A stretch of 64,000 nt of DNA. Source: Neisseria lactamica NS19. Lineage in GTDB: Bacteria; Pseudomonadota; Gammaproteobacteria; Burkholderiales; Neisseriaceae. Below the pieces are notes generated by a model. That model had not been told where the DNA came from, made no database searches, and saw only the letters and a program-made list of their open reading frames with translations. The stretch's first letter is position 1. The number at the start of each line of letters is the position of its first letter. Shown piece after piece: positions 23,557-32,670 of the stretch. A program made the translations under genes and the position numbers. The DNA lies in contig AEPI01000121.1 in assembly GCA_000193795.2 (NCBI GenBank), forward strand, positions 62,001-126,000. The letters are read 5' to 3'.

Positions 23557-23656
23557 ACAAAAAGGCTTTCAGACGGCATAGCCGCCCCGCGCACGGTTTG
23601 CCCGGACAAGGCGGATTCGTCCGCAACCGGCATTCGGCGCAAAGGCGGCGTTTGAT

Positions 23657-23710
23657 ATGCCGTCTGAAGGCAAAGATGATAAACTGCCGTCTTCCGTTTT
23701 CAGACGGCAT
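23657..23710 (+). terminator. widely spaced inverted DUS pair
   Basis: The two uptake sequences face each other about 30 bases apart, with a further partial copy between them (ctgccgtcttcc). It may end the patA-ape1 transcript, though the long loop makes this less certain than the other DUS terminators. Confidence 0.6.
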
Positions 23711-23760
23711 ATTGTTTTCAAATGAGGGCGTTCTCCGTCCGCAACCATAAAGGAAGTTTC

Positions 23761-25314
23761 ATGAACCGGACTTATGCCAATTTCTACGAAATGCTCGCCG
23801 CCGCCTGCCGCAAAAACGGCAACGGCACGGCAGTGTTCGACGGCAAGGAAAAAACCGCCTACCGCGCGCTCAAGCAGGAAGCCGAAGCCGTCGCGGCGTA
23901 TCTGCAAAATATCGGCGTGAAGTTCGGCGACACAGTCGCGCTGGCGGTTTCCAATTCCACAGAATTTATTACCGCCTATTTCGCCGTCTCCGCCATCGGC
24001 GCGGTCGCCGTGCCGATGAACACATTTTTGAAAAATAGCGAATACGCGTATATCCTGAACGACTGCAAGGCGCGCTTCCTGTTCGCCTCGGTCGGCCTGT
24101 CAAAAGAATTGGCGGGCTTGAAGGCGCAAACGCCCGTCGAAAAAATCATTTGGACGGGCCAAAGCCTGCCGGCCGGCGAAACGGCGGAAGGCGATGCCTT
24201 TTTTGAAGACGTGCGCCGCTTCCCCGAAAAACCCGACTTGGGCCGCCAACCCCGGATAAATGATTTGGCACACATCATCTACACATCCGGCACGACGGGC
24301 CATCCCAAAGGCGCGCTAATCAGTTACGCCAACCTGTTTGCCAACCTTGAAGGCATCGAACGCACCTTCAAAATTTCCAAACGCGACCGCTTTATTGTTT
24401 TCCTGCCGATGTTCCACAGCTTCACGCTGACGGCTATGGTGCTGCTGCCGATTTATATGGCGTGTTCGATTATTTTGGTCAAATCCGTCTTCCCCTTTTC
24501 CAAGGTTTTGAAACAGGCCCTGCTCAAACGCGCGACCGTGTTTTTGGGCGTGCCCGCGATTTACACCGCGATGAGCAAGGCGAAAATACCTTGGTATTTC
24601 AGATGGTTCAACCGCATCCGCCTGTTTATCAGCGGCGGCGCGCCTTTGGCGGAACAAACCATCCTCGATTTCAAAGCCAAGTTCCCCCGCGCCAAGCTTT
24701 TGGAAGGCTACGGACTGAGCGAAGCCTCGCCCGTCGTCGCCGTCAATACGCCCGAACGGCAAAAAGCCTGTAGTGTCGGCATCCCCCTGCCCGGTTTGGA
24801 AGTCAAAGCCGTCGATGAAGAATTGGTCGAAGTGCCGCGCGGCGAAGTGGGCGAGCTGATTGTCAGGGGCGGTTCGGTGATGCAGGGCTACCTCAATATG
24901 CCTGCCGCCACCGATGAAACCATCGTCAACGGCTGGTTGAAAACGGGCGATTTCGTTACCATAGACGAAGACGGCTTTATCTTTATCGTCGACCGCAAAA
25001 AAGATTTGATTATTTCCAAAGGTCAAAATGTCTATCCGCGCGAGATCGAAGAAGAAATCTACAAACTCGATGCCGTCGAAGCCGCCGCCGTCATCGGCGT
25101 GAAAGACCGTTATGCCGACGAGGAAATCGTCGCCTTCGTCCAATTAAAGAAAGGTATGGATTTGGGCGAGGACGAAATCCGCCGCCACCTGCGTACCGTG
25201 CTGGCAAATTTCAAAATCCCCAAACAGATCCACTTTAAAGACGCGCTGCCGCGCAACGCTACGGGCAAGGTATTGAAACGGGTGTTGAAGGAGCAGTTTG
25301 AAAAAAACAAATAA
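23761..25314 (+). CDS. acyl-CoA synthetase (AMP-forming)
   Basis: A 517-residue member of the ANL superfamily that activates a fatty acid through an acyl-AMP intermediate. Motifs are the P-loop YTSGTTGHPKGALISY (residues about 175-190), GYGLSEASPVVAVN, the hinge region TGDFVTIDEDGFIFIVDRKKDLI, and the catalytic lysine in RNATGKVLKR near the C-terminus. The ATG at 23761 follows aaaggaag. Chain-length preference cannot be read from sequence; FadD-like long-chain activity is likely. Confidence 0.9.
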   Translation: MNRTYANFYEMLAAACRKNGNGTAVFDGKEKTAYRALKQEAEAVAAYLQNIGVKFGDTVALAVSNSTEFITAYFAVSAIGAVAVPMNTFLKNSEYAYILNDCKARFLFASVGLSKELAGLKAQTPVEKIIWTGQSLPAGETAEGDAFFEDVRRFPEKPDLGRQPRINDLAHIIYTSGTTGHPKGALISYANLFANLEGIERTFKISKRDRFIVFLPMFHSFTLTAMVLLPIYMACSIILVKSVFPFSKVLKQALLKRATVFLGVPAIYTAMSKAKIPWYFRWFNRIRLFISGGAPLAEQTILDFKAKFPRAKLLEGYGLSEASPVVAVNTPERQKACSVGIPLPGLEVKAVDEELVEVPRGEVGELIVRGGSVMQGYLNMPAATDETIVNGWLKTGDFVTIDEDGFIFIVDRKKDLIISKGQNVYPREIEEEIYKLDAVEAAAVIGVKDRYADEEIVAFVQLKKGMDLGEDEIRRHLRTVLANFKIPKQIHFKDALPRNATGKVLKRVLKEQFEKNK

Positions 25315-25350
25315 ATGCCGTGCCGTCCGAAGCCCCGTCCGGCAAAAAAA

Positions 25351-25377
25351 AATGCGGTGAATCTGCTTCACCGCATT
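25351..25377. terminator. bidirectional terminator between convergent genes
   Basis: A perfect 11 bp stem (aatgcggtgaa/ttcaccgcatt) has an A run on one side and a T run on the other, between the synthetase and betT. Confidence 0.9.
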
Positions 25378-25405
25378 TTTTTGACAAACGCCGGAGATAA
25401 GGCAC

Positions 25406-27433
25406 TTACTCTGCCAATTCCACCTGCTCGTGCGCCATCAGTTCCTGACCGACATCATCCAACAACATCAAATAACGTTCGTAGTTTTTCAAAATGTCGG
25501 CAATCAGCTCGTCCTTGTTCATATACTGCACATCGTACCCGACGCGCCCGTCGAAAAAATAAGCGTAGGGTTTGTAAGTTGTCTGGTGCCGGATATGCGG
25601 CAGGTTGTCGTCGTTAATCAACTGGTCGGACACATCCTGCCCGACAGACTTAATCCCGTACATAAAATCGCGCATCGTCTCTTTCCGGATGACGAACTCG
25701 ATTGCGGGCTCGTCCTGATGAAACATCTTATCGACCCGGACGCTCAAGCCGTATTCTTCCGAAAGCTCCCGTTGCAACTCGTGCATAGCGGGCGATGCGG
25801 TATGTTTGAGGAATTTTAAAATATCCTGCTCCTGCGTCTGGCTCATTATCTGCACCAGCCGTTCTTTCCACTTGCCGCCCGTCCAAAATACACTGGTAGG
25901 GTTAACCCGGGTCTCAAAATATTTCTTATCCGCACTCAAGCCTTTCCACAGGCTGAAACACATTATCAGCATCAGTAAGGCAAACGGCAGGGAAACAATC
26001 AGGGTCATAGACTGCAGGTTGCCGAGCCCGCCCGAGCGCATCAGCAAAACGGCAACGGCAGACATCAGCACGCCCCACATAACCGCCTGCCACCGTGGCG
26101 CGCCCAAGCCCTTGTCCCGGGAGGCAATATTGTTCAGGACATAAATCCCGGAGTCGGCAGAAGTGACAAAAAACAGGGAAATGACCAGCAGGCTGACGAC
26201 GCTCGTCAGTTCGGGCAGGGGGAGGTAATTAAAGAATTTAAAAAGCAGCGTTTCCGGAGAGGAAGTCATCTTTTCGAGCATTCCCCCCGCAACCCCGTCA
26301 TTCAGCCAAATCGCCGTATTGCCGAAGACGGTAAACCACAAAACGCCGAACAGGCCGGGGATGAGCAAAACCCCGAAGACAAACTCGCGGATGGTGCGCC
26401 CCTTTGAAATGCGCGCGATAAACAAGCCCACAAACGGCGCCCAAGAACACCACCACGCCCAATAAAGCACCGTCCAAGATTCAAACCACGGCTTGTGCTC
26501 CCCTTCGTACGCATAAGTTTTAAAACTGAGGCGCACCAGATTTTCGAGGTAGTTCCCTATGTTGTCGCCGAATGCCGACAATAGGTAAACAGTGGGACCC
26601 GCCGCCAAAACAAAAAACAGCAGCAAAAACGCAAGACCCAGGTTCAACTCGCTCAACACCTTCACGCCCTTCCCCACGCCGGATATTGCCGAAACGACGG
26701 CGAGGGACATTACGGCGGCGATAATCAAAACCTGCACGCCGAAGCTGTTTTCGGCAATCCAGCCCATTTCCTGCAATCCGGCGCCCAGTTGCGAAGCCCC
26801 GAACCCCAATGTGGTGATGATGCCGAAAAAAGTAGCAAGCAACGCCATAATATCAATGGCATCGCCGACCCTTCCGGAAATTTTTTCTTTCAACAGGGGG
26901 TAAAAACAAGAACGCAGGGCAAGCGGCAGCTTGTAGCGGAAACCGAAATAAGCCAAAGCCAATGCAATCGTACCGTACACCGACCAGGCGTGAACGCCCC
27001 AATGGAACACCGTGTACAGCAATGCCTGCTGCTGCCTGTGTTCCGGCGTGCCTGCCGTAATGTCCGAAAAATAATGCATCAACGGCTCTGCCACGCCGAA
27101 AAACATCAGACCCACGCCCATCCCGGCCGCAAACAGCATCGCCAGCCACGACAGGAAGCCGAATTCCGGCACATCTTCATCCCGTCCGAGCCTGATGTTT
27201 CCCAAACTGCTGACCGAGAGTATCAGCAGGAAACCCAGAAAAATGGAAAACGTTAAAACATAAAACCAGCCAAACTCGGTAAAAATGACTTCTTTTGCCC
27301 GATCGAGCCACATCCGCACCTGATCCGGCACGGTTAAAACCAATACCACCAAAACACACACAAAAAACAAAGTCGTCAAAATAACCATCGGATTAAATGA
27401 CGTTCGGCTTTCTATAAATTCAGACAGAGACAA
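25406..27433 (-). CDS. betT: BCCT-family choline/betaine transporter
   Basis: A 675-residue secondary transporter for choline or glycine betaine. Twelve transmembrane segments carry family signatures such as AAGMGVGLMFFGVAEPLMHY, FHWGVHAWSVYG and the tryptophan-rich WAWWCSWAPFVGLFIARISKGRT. A cytoplasmic C-terminal extension of about 170 residues, longer than in many BCCT proteins, is typical of BetT and may regulate activity by osmolarity. The start is a TTG at 27433 with aaggag nine bases upstream; no in-frame ATG occurs before residue 16. Confidence 0.92.
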   Translation of the reverse strand: MSLSEFIESRTSFNPMVILTTLFFVCVLVVLVLTVPDQVRMWLDRAKEVIFTEFGWFYVLTFSIFLGFLLILSVSSLGNIRLGRDEDVPEFGFLSWLAMLFAAGMGVGLMFFGVAEPLMHYFSDITAGTPEHRQQQALLYTVFHWGVHAWSVYGTIALALAYFGFRYKLPLALRSCFYPLLKEKISGRVGDAIDIMALLATFFGIITTLGFGASQLGAGLQEMGWIAENSFGVQVLIIAAVMSLAVVSAISGVGKGVKVLSELNLGLAFLLLFFVLAAGPTVYLLSAFGDNIGNYLENLVRLSFKTYAYEGEHKPWFESWTVLYWAWWCSWAPFVGLFIARISKGRTIREFVFGVLLIPGLFGVLWFTVFGNTAIWLNDGVAGGMLEKMTSSPETLLFKFFNYLPLPELTSVVSLLVISLFFVTSADSGIYVLNNIASRDKGLGAPRWQAVMWGVLMSAVAVLLMRSGGLGNLQSMTLIVSLPFALLMLIMCFSLWKGLSADKKYFETRVNPTSVFWTGGKWKERLVQIMSQTQEQDILKFLKHTASPAMHELQRELSEEYGLSVRVDKMFHQDEPAIEFVIRKETMRDFMYGIKSVGQDVSDQLINDDNLPHIRHQTTYKPYAYFFDGRVGYDVQYMNKDELIADILKNYERYLMLLDDVGQELMAHEQVELAE

Positions 27434-27721
27434 ACCTTCTCACTCCTTTGTTAAAAACAGACAAACCCGGTCATCGGGCAAAGTGGTCAAAAGCTGCCGG
27501 CAAAATACCGGCTTCCTGATGACGAAATGCACAAACCGGCCGAAATTGTTATAATTGAAAAAATTAAAAATCAATACGGATTATTCTATCAGATTGATTT
27601 ATCGATATTTATTATATCATTAATATAGTTTTATTTCAAACCGGCGGAAAATGTGCCGCCCGCCGCAGGCGCACCCTCCCCGCTATCGGGGCGTTTAACG
27701 CCGGATTGCCGATGCGGTACA
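27434..27721. other. AT-rich divergent promoter region
   Basis: 288 bases between betT (minus) and the recombinase-family gene (plus). The stretch 27545-27635 is much richer in A and T than its surroundings and should hold both promoters. I see no unambiguous -35/-10 pair, uptake sequence or repeat in it. Confidence 0.5.
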
Positions 27722-29728
27722 ATGGCGGATATGAAGAAAATTACCCCTCAAAACCTGCGCCCCCTGCTTTCGGAAAGCCTCGGGCATACTGATTTTGTCA
27801 ACGTCCTCAACGCACTGATTAAATTTTTGCGCCGTGGCGGCAAAAAATGCGCGGGGGAGCGTTTCGACCTGATTATCGACACATTCAAACAAGACAGGGA
27901 ATTGCTGTCCCGCTTCAGCCGGTGTTTTTACATCTGGCTCGCGCAGGTGCACATTTATCCGGCACTCATCAAACTCGGCATCTTCTCGCGCCACAGCTTT
28001 GCCCGGGAAATGGGCATACGCATATACGAACGCTTCAGCCCGTCATATAAGGATTTTGCCAACTTGGGCGAAGTCTTCCTTTATCTTTTCCATTCCGAAA
28101 ACGACGACAAATGGCTGCAAACGCTCAATATCCGCCAATGGCTGGTTTTATACGAACTCATCCGCAGCCACGCCGAACCGTCCAAATTGCAGACGGCGGG
28201 CATCCGCCTTGCCGATGCGCGTTTGCGCGCCATTGAAATGCTGTCTGTCTGGACGGCATCCGAAGCCATCGAACCCGACCTCATCCGCATTGCCCCGCGC
28301 CTGCTGGAAGCCGATTCTTCCTTCGTCGCCCTCCAACGCGAAACCGCCAAACTGGTCGAACACTACCGCAACGGCACCGCGCCTTACGACACCGCCCACC
28401 TCGAAGTGATGTTCGACCAATGTTTCAGCCAGATTGACTATTTGCGCCGCAAAGGGACGGGCGCCGGCTCCGGTTCGTCGGTCAAAGTCGCCCACCTGCT
28501 CGAACGGCTCCGGCAGACCGTAGGCCGTCTGAAGCTGCTGACCGACATCCAAACCGGCGCCGGCAACAGCAACCGCCTGACCATCGCGCTGATGAACTCC
28601 CTCATCTATGCGGCGGTCGAACAATACAGCACCCGCCACCTGCGCCGCAGCAGCATCCGTATGCTTGCCCGCAGCATTACCGAAAACAAAAGCCACCACG
28701 GCGAACACTACATCACCCGCAACCGCAAAGAATATTTCAAAATGTTCTACTCTGCAGCGGGCGGCGGCATCATCATCGCCCTGATGGCGCTGCTCAAAAT
28801 CCGCATCGGCACACTGGGCCTCAGCCCCTTCCTCACTTCCTTGTCGGCGGGATTCAACTACGGCATCGGTTTTATGATCATCCATATGCTGCACTGCACC
28901 GTCGCCACCAAACAGCCCGCGATGACTGCCGCCAGCTTTGCAGAACAGGTCGATCTCAACGAAGGCGGCAAAGCGGTGGACAACAAACTCGCCAAGCTCC
29001 TCATCGACGTTTGCCGCTCCCAAAGCGTCGCCGTCTTCGGCAACGTTTCCATCGCCATCCTTTTGGCGTGCGCCATATCGTTCGGCTATGCCCGTCTGTA
29101 CCGGCTGCCCATCCTCGATGCCCATACCGCCGCCTACCAGTTCAAATCCATAGACATCATCGCCTACCCGACGCTGTGGTATGCCGCCATTGCAGGCCTG
29201 TGGCTGTTCTGTTCCGGCATCATCGCGGGTTTTTTCGACAACCGCGCCGACTACCTCAACCTGCGCCAACGCCTGCCCTTCAACCCCTTGCTGCGTAAAA
29301 TCATGCGCCCCGGACCCCGCCGCGTCCTCGCCGCCTACATCCACAAACACTACGGCTCGCTGGCAGGCAACTTCATCTTCGGGATGCTCTTGGGTATGAC
29401 CGGCTATTTCGGACACCTCCTCGGACTGCCGCTGGACATCCGCCACGTCGCCTTTTCCTCCGCCAACCTCGGCTATGCCGCCGTCAGCGGCAACGCCGGC
29501 TTGGGCACATTCGTACTCGGTATTTTCAGCGTGCTCGCCATCGGCCTGGTCAACCTCTGCGTCAGTTTCAGCCTCGCCCTCTTCGTCGCCCTGCGCTCGC
29601 GCGGCACGAAAATCGGCAGCATCCGCAATCTGATTAAAAGTTTTTGGAATCAGATTAAAACCAACCCCTCCATACTTTTCCTCCCGCCCGCCAAAGAACA
29701 CCGCCCGCCTCCTTCGGGCAAGCCCTGA
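27722..29728 (+). CDS. SpecificRecomb-family (COG4389) integral membrane protein
   Basis: A 668-residue protein of the family annotated as 'site-specific recombinase' (Gcr-like). The N-terminal half (to about residue 330) is soluble and helical. The C-terminal half has several hydrophobic segments, for example GGGIIIALMALLKIRIGTLG, NVSIAILLACAISFGYA, WYAAIAGLWLFCSGIIAGFF, FGMLLGMTGYFGHLLGL and LGIFSVLAIGLVNLCVSFSL. I see no tyrosine-recombinase R..HxxR..Y set and no serine-recombinase motif, so the recombinase name is doubtful. The start at 27722 (MADMKK) is preceded by weak signals; 27731 is an alternative. Confidence 0.8.
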   Translation: MADMKKITPQNLRPLLSESLGHTDFVNVLNALIKFLRRGGKKCAGERFDLIIDTFKQDRELLSRFSRCFYIWLAQVHIYPALIKLGIFSRHSFAREMGIRIYERFSPSYKDFANLGEVFLYLFHSENDDKWLQTLNIRQWLVLYELIRSHAEPSKLQTAGIRLADARLRAIEMLSVWTASEAIEPDLIRIAPRLLEADSSFVALQRETAKLVEHYRNGTAPYDTAHLEVMFDQCFSQIDYLRRKGTGAGSGSSVKVAHLLERLRQTVGRLKLLTDIQTGAGNSNRLTIALMNSLIYAAVEQYSTRHLRRSSIRMLARSITENKSHHGEHYITRNRKEYFKMFYSAAGGGIIIALMALLKIRIGTLGLSPFLTSLSAGFNYGIGFMIIHMLHCTVATKQPAMTAASFAEQVDLNEGGKAVDNKLAKLLIDVCRSQSVAVFGNVSIAILLACAISFGYARLYRLPILDAHTAAYQFKSIDIIAYPTLWYAAIAGLWLFCSGIIAGFFDNRADYLNLRQRLPFNPLLRKIMRPGPRRVLAAYIHKHYGSLAGNFIFGMLLGMTGYFGHLLGLPLDIRHVAFSSANLGYAAVSGNAGLGTFVLGIFSVLAIGLVNLCVSFSLALFVALRSRGTKIGSIRNLIKSFWNQIKTNPSILFLPPAKEHRPPPSGKP

Positions 29729-29806
29729 CCGGCAATGCCGTCTGAAGCGGGCTTTGCCCCCGAATACCGCCCGGCTGTGGGAAATCCCCATAAAAGGATG
29801 CAAAAA

Positions 29807-29841
29807 ATGCCGTCTGAACCGAAACGTGGTTCAGACGGCAT
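29807..29841. terminator. inverted DUS pair between convergent genes
   Basis: Opposed uptake sequences lie between the recombinase-family gene and the true end of mltB. The frameshifted mltB reading frame runs through it. Confidence 0.85.
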
Positions 29842-29852
29842 TTTAAAAAACA

Positions 29853-30945
29853 TTACAATCCCGGACCGCCGAGCGAATTGGCGATGTCCCTGACCGCCGT
29901 TACATACATCCGGCTGTGGTTGTACTGCCAAACCGTATAAAAAATTGTTCAAACCCAAATAATATTCAAACACGCCGGGGGCGGTTTCCAGTTTGAACAA
30001 AACCGCCTTTTCATCATCCGCAAGCTCTTCGCCGGGGATGATGCCGTAAGCCTTCAAATCCGCCACCGTCCGCGTCAGGACGGTTTTTTCGCCAATAATT
30101 GCCTCAACATCCGCACCCGGTGCCAACGTCGCCGGCACCAGCATTTTACCGCCCGTGCGCCAACCGTGCTGCTTCATATAATTGGCAACCGATGCCGCGA
30201 CATCGCCGACGTTGCCCCATATGTCCCGATGTCCGTCCCCGTCATAATCCACCGCCCATTTCCGGTAGCTCGAAGGCATAAATTGCGGCATACCCATTGC
30301 GCCCGCATAGCTGCCTTTAAAGGCGAAAACATCGCCGCCTTCCTCTTTTGCCAGCTTTAAAAGCTCGACCAATTCTTTTTGGAAGAACCCGGCGCGGCGG
30401 GGATAATCAAAGCCTAAAGTCGCCAATGCGTCCGCCACCCGGAAGCTGCCCGTATTTTTGCCGTAATTCGTTTCAATCCCGATAACCGCCACGATAAGCT
30501 CGGCAGGCACGCCGTATTTTTGCGCCACATCATCGATAAGCGCGCGGTTTTCCGCATAAAACCGGCGCGCGCCGCGAAATTTCGCCCCGCCCGAATTTCC
30601 CGTGCGGAACACATACCACGGACGCGATGTGGAAGGGCGGTGCATAATCTTGACGATGTCCGCCTTGTAAGCCGCTTTGTCAAAAAAATCCTGCCATTCC
30701 GCCCGGGAAAAATCCCCTTTCCCGACTTCATCCTCCACAAAACGGCGGACATTTGCATTGGCGGCAAACCCGCTGTCAGATACAGGTACGGCTGCCGCGT
30801 CAAACGCGGGGCGGTTTTCTTTTTTCATGTCCTCTGCGCGTGAGACCCGAACTTCATCCGCCCGGGGCGGCTGCGCCTCCATTGCCGTACAGGCAGACAA
30901 AGCCGCCGAACAAATTACCAAGGTCAGTATTTTTCTCTTTTTCAT
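29853..30945 (-). pseudogene. mltB: membrane-bound lytic transglycosylase B, frameshifted near 3' end
   Basis: Lipoprotein lytic transglycosylase that cleaves peptidoglycan glycan strands to 1,6-anhydro products; probably the LtgD of gonococcal nomenclature. The start at 30945 gives a lipoprotein signal (ICSAALSAC). Catalytic-domain motifs are VIGIETNYGKNTG (catalytic Glu), SYAGAMGMPQFMPSSY and DYDGDGHRDIWGNVGD. After EYYLGLNNF a run of six T (coding strand; 29939-29944) shifts the frame. With five T the protein would finish TVWQYNHSRMYVTAVRDIAN SLGGPGL and stop at 29853-29855. As given, translation continues in the wrong frame to 29650, inside the neighbouring gene. Only the last 25 or so residues are affected, so activity may survive. 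Confidence 0.88.
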
Positions 30946-31060
30946 CAATACGTTCCAAACAAATAGGGTAAGTGGGAAAGCCGGCAAAACAAAAAAGGCG
31001 CGGCGCGAAATCCGGCATCCGGCGCCGGCAATGCCGTCTGCCTGCCGCCGTATTTGCCCG

Positions 31061-32488
31061 CTATCCGCAATATCGGCAGTCCAATATATCTTTGCGGATG
31101 TCGTTCAGCAGGAAGGCTGCGGTGTCTTCGTGTTCCGCCTGTACGAAAACAAAGAGTCTGGCGATGATTTTGCCGATGAAGACTTTCTGCAGGGCGCAGG
31201 CATCGGTCAGGGTGTGTTCCTGCAGGAAGCTGCGGATGTCTTCGGGCAAGGTGTACTCGCGGGCGACGGCGGCAAAGCGTGCATCGGTTTGCAGGCGGTC
31301 GAGCAGGGTTTGGTTTTTGTCCAACTTAATGCCCGCTTCTTTTTCTTCGGCGGTGGCGCGGACGAACTGGTCGTAAATTTCGGCATAAAGCATATCGTTC
31401 GGGCCTTCAAAAATCGTGAAGGGGCGGATATCGATAGCGATATTGCCGGCGGTGTGTCCGCGTTCAAAACCCTTCGCGCCCAAGAGTTTTTGCAACATTT
31501 GCGCGGCGGCGTAAGTGTATTCCGTGGCGAGGGTTTTGACGATATTTGCCTCCATCAGCTGATGGGCGACGAGGGCGACAGGCGAAACAGAACGGCAGAC
31601 ATAGCGGTAAAGGATTTCGGAAACCTGATAACGGTGCCGGATTTCGCGGCGTTCGTAATCGACAAATTTGATGTCGTTGCGGACGTATTGATTCAAGTTT
31701 TCAAGGATATATTCCATAATGCCGTGCGTCATACCGACCAGTTGCAGGCGGCTGCGGATAAAGATGTTTTGAAACGCGCGCAAACCGGCCGCGTCGCCCT
31801 GAGAGAGTTTCATCACGGCGGCGGCGGGCATTTCGGCATCGATGCGGTTGACGGCATAACGGACGGCGCGCAGCCCTTCGGATGCGAGGGTTTCGCAGCG
31901 GATGTATGTTTTGGGGACGAGCAGCAGGTCGATGACTTTGGCGAGTTTGCCGTTTTTGCGCTCTTTGGCGGCAACGAGGAGGAAGTCGCCTTGCGAGTTG
32001 CCCTGCCAATATTTCGCGGCGTTGACGTAAATGGTTTGTTCGTCGATGTATTCGTAGTAGGACTGCATTTCGCGGGCAATCGCCGCGCCGGAGGTTTCGG
32101 GTTCGGTAACGCCCAAACCGCCGCCCTCGCCTTTGAAAACCATGTCCAAACCTTGCGCGATTTGCGCTTCGTTGCCGAATTCTTGCAAAGGCTGCAACAC
32201 CAGCGCGCCCTCGATGCCGGTACGCAGGGTAACGGGTACGCCGTAATGCCCCGCAATCCGCAATACTTCCTGAATTTCAAACTGTCCGCCCTTGCGCCCG
32301 CCGCGTTTTTTGTCGAGGAAGGGCAACAGCAAACCCGCCTGCTTCAAGGCTAGCCATTTGTCTTCGGGCAGGTATTGCATCAGGTCGATGCCGTCTGAAA
32401 AAATGCGGCGGAATGCGGATTCGATGTGCTTTAAAAAAGCAGCCGTGTCCATAGCTGACGGCTGCGCGCTCGGTTCGGTGTGTGTCAT
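31061..32488 (-). CDS. acyl-CoA dehydrogenase-like flavoprotein
   Basis: A 475-residue protein of the acyl-CoA dehydrogenase fold. The FAD-site region GEGGGLGVTEPETSGAAIAR and a following beta-domain (YWQGNSQGDFLLVAAKER) are recognisable. The C-terminal helical domain contains LLGAKGFERGHTAGNIAIDI and RPFTIFEGPNDMLYAEIYDQF, the usual substrate/FAD-contact loop. A C-terminal extension of about 80 residues follows. The start at 32488 is chosen because residues encoded further upstream look non-coding. No fatty-acid oxidation genes are adjacent, so the substrate is unknown. Confidence 0.82.
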   Translation of the reverse strand: MTHTEPSAQPSAMDTAAFLKHIESAFRRIFSDGIDLMQYLPEDKWLALKQAGLLLPFLDKKRGGRKGGQFEIQEVLRIAGHYGVPVTLRTGIEGALVLQPLQEFGNEAQIAQGLDMVFKGEGGGLGVTEPETSGAAIAREMQSYYEYIDEQTIYVNAAKYWQGNSQGDFLLVAAKERKNGKLAKVIDLLLVPKTYIRCETLASEGLRAVRYAVNRIDAEMPAAAVMKLSQGDAAGLRAFQNIFIRSRLQLVGMTHGIMEYILENLNQYVRNDIKFVDYERREIRHRYQVSEILYRYVCRSVSPVALVAHQLMEANIVKTLATEYTYAAAQMLQKLLGAKGFERGHTAGNIAIDIRPFTIFEGPNDMLYAEIYDQFVRATAEEKEAGIKLDKNQTLLDRLQTDARFAAVAREYTLPEDIRSFLQEHTLTDACALQKVFIGKIIARLFVFVQAEHEDTAAFLLNDIRKDILDCRYCG

Positions 32489-32670
32489 CGGCTTTCTCTG
32501 TCGGTTTCCATTAATCGGCGGCCGGTCAAGCCGCCTGCCACGGTTTAGAGTTAATTTTCTAAACTTTACCACAAAGTGCGCCGGGCAACAATCCGCCGGC
32601 CTTTCAGACGGCATCGTGCCCCTCCCGTGTTAAAATGACTATTTGCATCACTGTCGCCGATTGCCGCACT

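Noticed and set aside
27545..27560. Zur-like operator (tgttataat...) upstream of betT
   Set aside because: Only one half of the palindrome is present, and betT is not a zinc gene.
28148..29803. 551-codon open frame opposite the recombinase-family gene
   Set aside because: Antisense shadow with long acidic low-complexity runs; no ribosome site or family features.
30677..32353. 558-codon open frame on the plus strand opposite mltB and the acyl-CoA dehydrogenase gene
   Set aside because: It is antisense to two well-supported genes and has the composition of a shadow frame.
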